Shown here: positions 42,528-51,900 of the stretch, one piece after another
How the letters are laid out: the number at the start of each line of letters is the position of its first letter
Position numbering within the stretch: position 1 is the first letter of the stretch
From: JAEUPI01 sp963814435
GTDB taxonomy: Bacteria; Pseudomonadota; Gammaproteobacteria; Burkholderiales; Burkholderiaceae_C
Length of the DNA: 64,000 nucleotides
Reading direction: 5' to 3'
Assembly: GCA_963814435.1 (NCBI GenBank)
Contig: CAWFCV010000001.1
Location: forward strand, 62,001-126,000
Notes under the pieces: generated by a model
Database searches by the model: none
What the model was told of the DNA's origin: nothing
The model's input: only the letters and a program-made list of their open reading frames with translations
Position numbers and translations under genes: made by a program

Positions 42528-43942
42528 GAGCGCCCCTATGCGACTGGGTCGGGCACCGGCGATTGGATGCACGATGATTTGTGATCTGAGGCGTCGCATA
42601 GGCCGACCGCCCGGGCAGCGTCTGTCGAAATCGTGGCAGGATCAGTATGTACCAGTCGCCTCTGTTGTATCTGCCTCTAGTTAAATTCTAGGCCAAAAGG
42701 TTCGCAAGTCAATTGTCGGGAGACTCGCGAGGCCTTGCATTCCACAATTTCCACAGAAGCCGTTCCGGCATCGATAGGTGTAAGCTCAGTTGGCCCCCAA
42801 AACTGCCGCAGACGCTCGCACCGAACATGCTTGCCGTTGACGAGACTTGGATGAGATTTCGAAGCCGGTTCGGCAGGCGTCGACGATCGCGCGCCAGATG
42901 TTGTCGAGCATCGTGCTGGGCGCGTCCCAGGATGTGGTCGGTTGGCGCGCAGTACGTCGGCTCTACTGCGTTGCGCGACATCCGCGAGCTTCTGGAGCGT
43001 GGCATCCTGGTGCAGAACCCCGGCGGCGGGCGCAGCACCAGCTATCGCATCGCGGCGATAGACGAACTGCCCCGATAGGCTCAAGATATTTCCTGATTAC
43101 GCACAAAAATCAGCCCATTTGAGGTGGCTGTATGTGGCGGACTTGGTGCGGACGGCGGCGCGAGCGAGCATCGGGATCATGGTCGACGCTACTTTCGTAA
43201 TGGTACGCGCCGGATTTAATCATTGGGAAGCCGTGTTTAGTCTTTGGGCGCGCATATCGTGGCCCTTTCAGGTATTGTAATCTGGCGACGGCAAGGATCG
43301 CCCCCCGAGCCTTTACTGCCTTGCACCGGCAGGCCGTCGCCCTTTTCATCCAAAACCAGCCAAGAAGCAGTCATACTGCTCTGCCAGCGTTCTATTCGCA
43401 AACGGTTGTTTACAGCAAACTTGCAGCCAATGATGGCATCCCTTCCAAGCGACTCGCTCGTTCATCTGCTGCACAGTACCGTACAATTCGGCACCGACCG
43501 GTTCGTCACTGCGCTTGGCAAACACAGCTTGACCGCCAAACAGCTTGACTGTCAGCATCTCATTGATGCCATCGAGCCCCCCGAGACGCCGGGAGCATTA
43601 TGAATTCCTATAGAGCATTCTCGCGGCGTTCGATTTAGAGTCGCCAGAGTAGTGGCGGCAACTACAATCCCTAACAGCGCGACGTTTCTATCCTGAACGA
43701 ACGGCGCCACATGCGGTTCGAACCCGATGTATGAATTCATTGCTCTTCTGATATTCCGTATACTGTCTATTTGACGTGCCGCGACTCCTCCGGCGAACAA
43801 CCAAGCGCGCGTCGACCGCAAGACTTGGGTGCAGCGGCTCGACTACAAATCTACAAAACGAAGCCAATCTTAACCTTTGCATGCCAGTCCGCGGTATTGA
43901 CCAAAATCGCTCTTAGAGCAAACCTCACAAACGACGGACCAT
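42528..43942. other. Gene-poor region with remnants between the ATPase and TolC-like genes
   Basis: About 1.4 kb without an intact recognisable gene. Apart from the Fic remnant at 42956-43078, short frames at 43110-43350, 43244-43603 and 43552-43821 have no family resemblance and conflict with each other on opposite strands. Composition varies and the region looks like decayed DNA. Confidence 0.55.
42956..43078 (+). pseudogene. C-terminal remnant of a Fic-family protein
   Basis: The frame reads STALRDIRELLERGIL followed by VQNPGGGRSTSYRIA and a stop. This is the winged-helix tail seen at the end of DUF4172/Fic AMP-transferase proteins, where it follows a helix-turn-helix. The catalytic Fic motif (HPFxxGNGR) is not found upstream in any frame, so only a scrap of about 40 residues remains. 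Confidence 0.5.
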
Positions 43943-45412
43943 CTATTCTTTGACAGTTCTGGTTTGCCAAGGACCAATGCCGTATCCGGACTTGCGATCC
44001 GGCGAGTAGCGCCGCATCGTTTCTGCCTCTGGCGTCTCCGGTACTCTTGCCTGCTCACGCGCATAGGCGGCACTCGCCAGCGACGGCTTCAGTCCGAGCG
44101 ACGGCAAGAGCTCGCCCATCGCCGCCATCACGCGGTAAGTTGCAAACAACTCGGCGTAGCGCGCGATCTCGGCGATCACCAGGGTATTGACGTAGGTGTT
44201 CTGCGCGCTCAGCACATCGAGCAGCGTGCGCCGTCCGGCGGTGAACTGCTCCTCGTAGGCGTCGACCACGCCCTTGCCGAGCCGCGCCTGCTCCTTCAGT
44301 GCCCCGACCAGCGCCGCCTGGTTGCTGCGCTTGTCCCAGGCGGTGCGCAGCGCCTCCTCGACGTCGCGCTGGATCTGATGCAGCTTCAGCCGCGCTTCGC
44401 TCAGGCGGCGGACCTGCTCCTGCTCGCCGGCGGCATCGATGCCGCCGTTGAAGATGTTGAAGCGGGTGACGATCTTGGCCTGCATGTCGTTGGTGCGGTT
44501 CTCGACGCCGTCGATGTCGTTGCCGCTGCGCACGCGGCCCTCGAGCGAAACCTCGGGGTAGTATTTCGCCCGCGCCGCCCGCAGCAGGGCGCGCGCGGCA
44601 TCGAGGTCGGCTTCGGCGATCTTGATCTGTGGGTTCTTGGTCCGGGCGCCGCCCAATGCAATGTCGAGGCTGCGCGGCAGCGACGCCGACAGGTTGCGGA
44701 AGGCGCCGAGGCCCGAGGGCGGCTGCGCCACCAGCTTGAAGAAATGGCTGCGCGCCTGCGCCAGCTCGTCCTGCGCCTGGATCACCCGCGCCTGCGCCGC
44801 CTTGAGCCGCTCCTGTGCCTGCTGCGCGTCGGCCGAGGTCAGGCTGCCACCAGCAACGCCGCGACGGATGCGGTCGGAAATGCGGCGGTGATAGGCCAAG
44901 TTCGATTCGGCGATCTCGGTGATCCTGATCTGCAGCAGGATCTCGAAGTATTCCTTGGCGATCGCGAGCGCGATGAATTCGGACCGCTCCCACACCCGGT
45001 GCGAGGCGCCGTCGACGCGCGAGGCCTGGCGCTCGATCTGCGCCTCACGACCGAAGCCGTCGAACAATTTCCAGGAGACGACGCCGCCGATTTCCTGCTG
45101 ATGCAGCGTGTTGTCGTCGAGATTGGTCAGCCGGCGGCCGGGGCTATCGAGCTTGCGCGGACCGGCGGAGGCTTCGAAGTCGACGCGCGGCATATAGAGG
45201 CCACGGGCCTGACGCAGCTCGAATTCGATGGCTTCGCGGTTCTCGATCGCCTGGCCGATCTCGGGATTGGAGTTGAGCGCGATCGAAATCGCCTGCTCCA
45301 AGGTGAGCGCTTGGACGGGAACCGCGGCAGCTGCTACCCAACTGGTGATAGCAACGGCTGCGACCCACCGGCAAAAGCATATCGTGGTTTGCCGTCCCCA
45401 CTTTTTACACAT
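43943..45412 (-). CDS. TolC-family type I secretion outer-membrane protein
   Basis: Outer-membrane channel of 489 residues. The ATG at 45412 (MCKKWGRQ) has a GGGGA site; the signal sequence ends near AAAAVPVQA. The mature part is the usual tandem of long helical, Gln/Ala/Arg-rich segments: TLEQAISIALNSNPEIGQAI, QAQERLKAAQARVIQAQDEL, then the second half from KNPQIKIAEADLDAARALLR to GRRTLLDVLSAQNTYVNTLV. The LDVL-AQ-NTY motif is characteristic of the AggA/LapE type that exports large adhesins. It is divergent from the HlyD-like gene and is presumably the exit channel for the giant adhesin. Confidence 0.93.
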   Translation of the reverse strand: MCKKWGRQTTICFCRWVAAVAITSWVAAAAVPVQALTLEQAISIALNSNPEIGQAIENREAIEFELRQARGLYMPRVDFEASAGPRKLDSPGRRLTNLDDNTLHQQEIGGVVSWKLFDGFGREAQIERQASRVDGASHRVWERSEFIALAIAKEYFEILLQIRITEIAESNLAYHRRISDRIRRGVAGGSLTSADAQQAQERLKAAQARVIQAQDELAQARSHFFKLVAQPPSGLGAFRNLSASLPRSLDIALGGARTKNPQIKIAEADLDAARALLRAARAKYYPEVSLEGRVRSGNDIDGVENRTNDMQAKIVTRFNIFNGGIDAAGEQEQVRRLSEARLKLHQIQRDVEEALRTAWDKRSNQAALVGALKEQARLGKGVVDAYEEQFTAGRRTLLDVLSAQNTYVNTLVIAEIARYAELFATYRVMAAMGELLPSLGLKPSLASAAYAREQARVPETPEAETMRRYSPDRKSGYGIGPWQTRTVKE

Positions 45413-46023
45413 AATGTCCCCGCCGACATTCACACAATCAGTCAACGCCATTTAACTAGTTAACGATCGCTACCATGACGAATACGGACTCAGCAACGGT
45501 ACGAAGGCCTACTCGGAGCAGATTTATTCCCGAGCTCACCAAGATTCACCGAAGTGTTGCATATGAGGCGCACTTAGCTCGCTGCCCCCACTGCGAGGCG
45601 GAGCAATCGGCTTGATAACGAGCCTCTGAAATCAAGCTGCTAGCTGATCGGAAATTCCGCGAAAGCATTGACTTTGCTTTATAAATTGAAGGAGTGGTTG
45701 ATCGCCCCCGCGTCCGCGTGACTTGAGCTTCCGGCGCCGCCGGGCGACTTCCGCAGCATGCATGAGTTGCACGCGCGCGGTGCCAAAAAGCGGCTTCCGC
45801 CCCCAGTTGTAGCAGCCTTGCCCGTGCCCACTCGCCCGAGCGCCGTCGAATTCACCGCCTCCCGCCAGCTTGACGCTGGCGCCCCCGCCAAGGCAGATAC
45901 CGGTGCCGTGACACAGTGGCGGTCGCAACTCAACTGCCAGTATCGCGTGCAGCCGTGTCGCCTTGCATATGCGCTGCATAGCCGGACAGGACTTGCTGAA
46001 GACATCCAGGAAAGACCGAAACC
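45413..46023. other. Divergent intergenic region between TolC- and HlyD-like genes
   Basis: About 610 bases. A 46-residue frame at 45475-45615 (plus strand; ends RCPHCEAEQSA) has no ribosome site and no known relative. Other frames overlap on both strands without resemblance to anything. No trace of the expected type I secretion ABC transporter is visible. Promoters for both flanking genes should lie here. An AGGAAAG site precedes the HlyD GTG. Confidence 0.5.
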
Positions 46024-47341
46024 GTGCCGTCAGCCGCCGCCATCCCTGCCCGCGCCGCAGCCCCCGATGACGACCGCAGCATGAGCATGCGGATCATCTA
46101 CCTGATCGCCGCGCTGATAACCTTCTTTATCCTTTGGACCAGCCTTACCGAGCTCGAGGAAGTGACCCGCGGCGAGGGCCGCGTCATTCCGGCCCAGAAG
46201 ACCCAGATTCTGCAAACCTCGGAGCCGGGCGTCATAGCGGAGCTTTATGTCCGGGCGGGCCAAAGGATTGCGAAGAACCAAATCCTAGTGCGGCTCGACA
46301 AGACGCCGAATTCCTCGCACCTGGGTGAGGTCGAAGCAAAGGTGCGGTCGCTCACCGCGCAGCTCGCCCGGCTGCAAATGGAAAATGAAGGCCGGATCGA
46401 CCAGCAGCTTCGAATGCCCGGCTGAAATCGTTGAAAAGTCGCCGACCGTCTGTCGTGGCGAAGCCGACCTCTTCAATGCCCGCACCAACAGCCTGAAGTC
46501 ACGCATCGATGTGTTCAAGGAAAAGGCCGAGCAGAAGCGGCGTGAATTGAGCGAAGCGGCGAGCAACGTCGCGCGCTTCACCGAGACGCTGGAACTTGCC
46601 AAGCGCGAACTTGCCATGGTCCAACCACTCGCCAGCCGCAAGATCGTCTCGGATCTGGATCTGATACGGGCGCAGCGGGCGTCTTCCGATGCCGACGGCC
46701 AGCTCCGGGCGTCGATCGAGGCCAAAGCGCGCGCCGAGGCAGGTGTGCGTGAGGCCATCCTGCAGATCGAAGAGCAGAAACTCATTTTCCGGCAAACCGC
46801 CATGGCGGAGATGACCGACAAGAGGACCGAACTTTCGGTTGCACTTGAAACCACGAAAGGCGCCGCGGAACGCCTTCGCAGGACCGATCTCGTGTCGCCG
46901 GTCGACGGCATCGTCAATGAAATCTACTTCAACACCCAGGGCGCCTATCTCAATCCGGGCGACAAGGTATTGAGCATTGTGCCGGTCGAGGACACGCTTC
47001 TGGTCGAAGCCCGCGTTCGCCCGAGCGACATCGCCTTTATCCGACCCGGACAACCTTCGCTCGTCAAAATAACGGCCTTCGACTACTCGATCTATGGCGG
47101 CCTGGAAGGCATCGTCGAGACCGTGTCGGCCGATACCATGGTCGAGCCCACCACAAAGGACGCCTATTATACGGTCATCATCCGCACCAAAGACACGATG
47201 CTGAAAAGTTCCCGCGGCGAAAATCAGATCATACCGGGGATGATCTGCAACGCCGATATCATGACCGGCCGCAAATCGATCATGCAATACCTGCTGAAGC
47301 CGATAAACAGAGCCCGCGAGAACGCACTCCGCGAGCGGTAA
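46024..47341 (+). CDS. Type I secretion membrane-fusion protein (HlyD family), one frameshift
   Basis: Periplasmic adaptor linking an inner-membrane ABC exporter to TolC, about 438 residues. A single N-terminal helix (RIIYLIAALITFFILWTSL) precedes the first half of the lipoyl/barrel-sandwich (EGRVIPAQKTQILQTSEPGV, IAELYVRAGQRIAKNQILVR), a long coiled-coil hairpin (SRIDVFKEKAEQKRRELSEA to ILQIEEQKLIFRQ), and the second half LRRTDLVSPVDGIVNEIYFN. A one-base insertion near 46408 creates a false stop; removing it gives DQQFECPAEIVEKSP. No ABC ATPase gene is next to it in the window. Confidence 0.93.
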
Positions 47342-47343
47342 GC

Positions 47344-48027
47344 ATGAGGCGGAGCGATCTCTCGGTGACAAAGCATCAGCCAGAGATTGTCAAAGGCGCC
47401 GACGTGCCGAGCAATTCAAGCGTCCAAGCTCGGGCTGCTGATCGCGATTCGACGCTGGTCGATTTTCGTGTGGTTGCCCACAAGGGGGAGCGCTACGCCC
47501 TCAAGCTCGAGCGCATATTTTGGCGTGTCTTGAAAGTGGCGGCCACGGCGAAGAACGAACGGCTTGGCGCCTACATAGCAAAGGTTGTCGATCAGTGCGG
47601 CGCGGACGAAAACAAGACGTCCCTTGTGCGCGTTCATGTCGTCGCCTGGCTCAACCAGAAGCTGATCGATATTTCGGCCGAAAGCGTAACGCGCAAGACC
47701 TTGAATAATCTGGTCAATGCTGCACCGGTGCCGTGCTTCATAATTTCCGACCAAAACAAGATCGATCACCAGAACGAAGCCTTCCTCAACCTCCTGAAGC
47801 AGCGGCTCGAAGAGCAATCACCGGGTCGCCAGCCAGAAATCCGCATCAGCTTCCAGAGCAACTTTTCAACGCTGCTCGACAACTTGAAATCGAGCTCGGT
47901 CAATAGCGTGAGGGACCGCCTGGTCCTGCACGTCGGCGCCGAAAAATCGGAATATCAGGCCCGCATCGTACTGATCGAAACCGGCGCCGGAACAAGCTTG
48001 GGCATGCTCGTCTATCTGAGCCCGTGA
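47344..48027 (+). CDS. Ribbon-helix-helix protein with C-terminal PAS-like domain
   Basis: Protein of 227 residues starting three bases after the HlyD stop. Residues about 40-90 (VDFRVVAHKGERYALKLERI, FWRVLKVAATAKNERLGAYI) match the RHH_4-type ribbon-helix-helix DNA-binding or arc-like fold. Residues about 120-225 (NAAPVPCFIISDQNKIDHQN then EAFLNLLKQRL) look like a PAS sensor domain. No membrane segment is seen. Tight linkage to the secretion gene suggests it regulates secretion or adhesin expression; that is inference. The combination is not one I recognise as characterised. Confidence 0.75.
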   Translation: MRRSDLSVTKHQPEIVKGADVPSNSSVQARAADRDSTLVDFRVVAHKGERYALKLERIFWRVLKVAATAKNERLGAYIAKVVDQCGADENKTSLVRVHVVAWLNQKLIDISAESVTRKTLNNLVNAAPVPCFIISDQNKIDHQNEAFLNLLKQRLEEQSPGRQPEIRISFQSNFSTLLDNLKSSSVNSVRDRLVLHVGAEKSEYQARIVLIETGAGTSLGMLVYLSP

Positions 48028-48116
48028 AGAGGGCTCATCCGATCGGCCGCGATTAAATCGGCACGCATGGCCGCTACGGCTACAACGGCAGTATGGCAAA
48101 GTCGCTCGACTTGCAG

Positions 48117-48500
48117 TCAGCGGATAAATCGCAACATGCGGCCATAATAGCAGTCGCACTTCGAAATCATGTCGGCATTGACTTCGCGCGCGCTGAAATA
48201 GCCGATGGCTTTGCCGCATGCGATCTTGGCTTCCGTCGACCACGCGAACCGCGGGCTGCGGTTGGCAATCGTATGTTCGGATATCGAGACTTCGAGCGCA
48301 TGCTGGTAGCGCCGATCGACCTCGGCTTCCATCTTGTCAGTGCTTGCCAGTTCCAAGATGGGCGACGGCCGCATGATCAGGCAGGTGCTGACGTCGGCCG
48401 CATGTGGGCCCATGCCGAGATCCGCCGCCTTTACAGGAATTGCTACAGCGACCAGCGCGGCGACCGCCACGGCAAGCATCGATACCGAACCAGATTTCAT
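48117..48500 (-). CDS. Small exported protein of unknown function
   Basis: Protein of 127 residues. The ATG at 48500 has an excellent GGGGGAGGA site; the signal peptide SMLAVAVAALVAVAIPVKAA is clear. The mature part contains STCLIMRPSP, TEAKIACGKAIGYFS and a C-terminal CDCYYGRMLRFIR, so four cysteines could form disulfides. It lies immediately downstream of the giant adhesin and another small gene, all on the minus strand. I do not recognise a family. Confidence 0.7.
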   Translation of the reverse strand: MKSGSVSMLAVAVAALVAVAIPVKAADLGMGPHAADVSTCLIMRPSPILELASTDKMEAEVDRRYQHALEVSISEHTIANRSPRFAWSTEAKIACGKAIGYFSAREVNADMISKCDCYYGRMLRFIR

Positions 48501-48532
48501 GTCTTCCTCCCCCACCAGGCCAACGACAACAG

Positions 48533-48928
48533 CTAAGACGTTGTCGTCGCGTTGTCCTCATCATAGCCAAATATGATCTTGATCGCCAACTGATCTACGC
48601 CGCCAAAGCTTGAGCCGACATCGGCGCTGGCTGCTGCCGGATCTGGCGCGCGCTCCGGGGCATCAACCCCACCGGCGTCGCCAGGCCCGACAAGTGCTGC
48701 CAACTCATGCGCTGGGCTCGTTCCGGAATCCGCAATCATGTCCTGTAGCGATTCGATCCCGAATTCGACCTGAACGGCAAGTTCCGGCCCATTATGCGCA
48801 TCGGCAGGTTCTCCGATCCTGGCAAGCAGCGCCAGGATCTGGTCGGACGCGGTGTCGGCGGCAGGCTCGGCAGGAAGCCCAACCGGATTGCCTGCGTCGG
48901 CCGACTTTGTGTCACTTGGATCAGACAT
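48533..48928 (-). CDS. Acidic hypothetical protein next to the adhesin gene
   Basis: Open frame of 131 residues starting MSDPSDTKSADAGNPVGLPA. It is Ala/Asp/Glu/Pro-rich and acidic, with one short helical-looking segment (DQILALLARIGEPADAHNG) and a terminal GGVDQLAIKIIFGYDEDN. No signal peptide or membrane helix is seen. The ribosome site is weak. It sits 47 bases after the corrected end of the adhesin and 32 before the small exported protein. Function unknown; possibly spurious. Confidence 0.5.
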   Translation of the reverse strand: MSDPSDTKSADAGNPVGLPAEPAADTASDQILALLARIGEPADAHNGPELAVQVEFGIESLQDMIADSGTSPAHELAALVGPGDAGGVDAPERAPDPAAASADVGSSFGGVDQLAIKIIFGYDEDNATTTS

Positions 48929-48975
48929 TCTGTGCCATCATTTTCTGCTGCTTCGGCTCCACCATAGCGAAGCGC

Positions 48976-51900
48976 TCACGTTATTGTCGCGGCCGGCTGG
49001 TTATCGTCGAACAGGACCAGTGCACTGCTTGGCGGGCCCGCCGAAAGTCGCAACGGTGACGAAGGCAGCGCCGCCAGCGGCACCGTTGACGTCCACCTTC
49101 AGCTCGTTGCTGTTGAGATCGACGAAATCATTGATGGTGCCCGCCGTCACGCCCGAACCTGCAAGCAGATCGCTGACATCGACGATGTCGCCATCGCCGC
49201 CAATGCCGCTGTAGTCCACGATGAGGTCGTCGAGTCCGACCGTCAGATGCGACGGATCGATGACGAAGGTTTCAACACCGGCCCCGCCGGTCAACGTACT
49301 CGCCCCGTTGACTACTAATCCAGCGGCTCCGCCGAGCGCCAACGCCACATCGCCGAGGATGCCGGTACTGCCATCCCGATAGGTGAACTCCGCTTCGCCA
49401 ACTACAGAGACCTGGCCATTGGCGGCGCTGTAGCTACTGCCGTCACTGACGAGATTGAGGCTCGCGATACCCATCTCCGCGAGCGTCTTGAATTCGCCTG
49501 CATCGGTCGTGCCGTCGCCATTGGCATCCTGCCACACCCCGAAGCGCGAGAACTGCGCGTCCTGCGCATCGAACACGCCGTCCCGGTTCGAGTCGAACAG
49601 CTGGCGCAGAGCCTCGAGATCGGTGTCGGCCGCAGGCGTCATATCGGCGAAGGCCATCTCCGAGCCGTCGTTGACCACGCGGTCGCCGTTAACGTCGTAG
49701 ACCAGCAGGCCGTCATCGGCGCCGACCCAGGCCGAGGACTCCTTGGTGCCATCAACGTTGAAGTCGAACATGACGGTGTTGGATAGGTCGCCAATCGCCA
49801 CGAACTCCAGACCGTCACCATCGAGGTCGAGGACGACGGGCGTAACATGCGCGGGGATCAGCGAAGTCAGGTTAGTGAGGGTTACGCCTTGGAGATCTAC
49901 CAGGATATCGTTGGCGATGTTTGGAGAGTTGCCGGTCTGCTCGTAAATGTAGGTATGACCGGTTCCGTCAATGGACGCGACAAACGCAACCGTGGCACCC
50001 GCGTTACCGAGGTCGTTGCCACTCAAGTATTGAACCACGGCCGCGACATTCGCGAGCGATGTCAGAGGTAGCGCCGCGCTATAGGCATTGATGTCGTCAA
50101 ATGTAATAATGCCGTTTGATATTGCATGTGAATGGACCGTGTTGCCCCCGATGGTCGAAACAGAATCATTACCGTTCGTGCCAGTGGTATTGGCCACTGC
50201 GGCAGCCGTGCCCTGCAAATTGAGAATGTCGGTGGCCGTGTCGAAGTCGGTAATCACATCATACCCGGTAATCGTGCCTGAATTCCCGCTACCCCCGATG
50301 TTCGCCCTGGATTCCCCGGTGTTGATTACGAACGTGTCGTTGCCGGCACCACCGGCCAAGAGATCCCTGCCAGCGCCTCCTCTAAGGCTGTCGTTACCAC
50401 CGAGGCCAACCAAGATATCGTCACCGCCCCCACCGCTGATGGTGTCGCTCACCGCGTCGCGACCCAGCAGTGTCTCGTCGCGGAACGTGCCATCCAGCGA
50501 ACTTTCGTCGGCCTGAGCGCGGTCCAGCGTGACATTGGCATTATCGCTGAGACTACCTGTGGTATTGGTGTAAACGAACGAACCACCATCCGCCGCGGCA
50601 GCGCTCTCCTCAGTAAAAGTCACCGTGGGGACGACGTGTGCCACCGAGCCATCGGTTGCACCGCTAACAGCCGTGACCGCACCTGTTCCGGTACCGCCGG
50701 TGTCGTTGGCCAGCAGTACCCAATCCGGAATCATGATCGGGTCGTTGCCGCCAACGACAGGCTGGTTGGTGAGGATCAGGTCGTCACGCACAACCAGTGC
50801 AGTCGCATTGTTGACGTTGATGTTGATCCCCAAGGTCGCACCAGAGGTATCTCCATCACCATCGATCAGGACGAATGGAATGCTCAATACTACGCCACTG
50901 CCAATATTGGTGGGTGGCGTGTAGGTGTAGGCACCGGTGTCCATATCGACCTGGATCGTTCCAGTCGTCAGTGAGGTCACCGTCCATTCGTTGGTTGCCG
51001 CGTTAAATGTGCCGGCGCTGAGGCCGCCGCTTACCGCCGAAGTGTCGGTCAACCGATCGTAAGAGTACGTGACGCCATTCACCGTGATCGATTTCACCCA
51101 GCCTCCATCGGCACCGAATGCAGCATCGGGGCTCGGATCAGTCAGCAAACTCCCACTGAACGGCGCCGCATTGATCGTACTTGTCAATGTTGCAGCCAAC
51201 TGGCTGATGTCGGTCACCACAATCGCCGGGATCTCCGATCCCGCTCCGTTGCCGTCGTAGGCAATCGGCTCAAGGTTGGCCACGGCGATACTATTTCCCA
51301 TGCCAAGTGCGTAGGAGCGGATATCGTTCGCGATCAGAAAATTCTGCCAGTGAGCCTGTTCAGTTGCCTGGATGCCATTCTGCTGGAGGTCGGGGTCCAA
51401 TCCTGTAGCGGCACCATCAAGAACTTCCCGGCCAATCCTGATTCGCCGTCGGATTGCCGTCGGAAATGAAGTACAACGCATTCTGTGCGCCCACGATCTT
51501 ACCTGCGTCGGTGAAGGCCCCCATGGCTGTGAGGAGCGCCGCGTCAAAGTTGGTGTTCCCGCCAGTCCCAAGTGCCAAAACTGAAGCCTTGGCTGTAGCC
51601 ACATCCGTCCATACGGCGCCACTTTCGTTTGCGGTGCCACTAAATGTGACGATGCGCACCGCGATGTTGCCCAGTGCATCATACTGCTCGAGCAACTCGA
51701 GTGTCGAGTTCTTCAGTGCCTCGATACCCGCGCCCGCCATGCTGCCCGAGGTATCGAGAATTAACATCAGGTTGGTATTCGTCCCCACATCGGCCTGACC
51801 CGAACGGGTAAAGTCCACCGCGTTCGGACCATCATCCTCGATCTGGAACACGCTCGTGCCCAGGTTGATCGCCGCACTGTCCTTGTCGCCATCCGCATCC

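Noticed and set aside
43110..43821. Frames of 70-119 residues in the gap before the TolC-like gene
   Set aside because: No recognisable motif, no ribosome sites, and mutually exclusive strands. Treated as non-coding or decayed.
45632..46084. Possible remnant of the missing type I secretion ABC exporter
   Set aside because: Frames on both strands were read for Walker A, signature and Walker B motifs and none was found.
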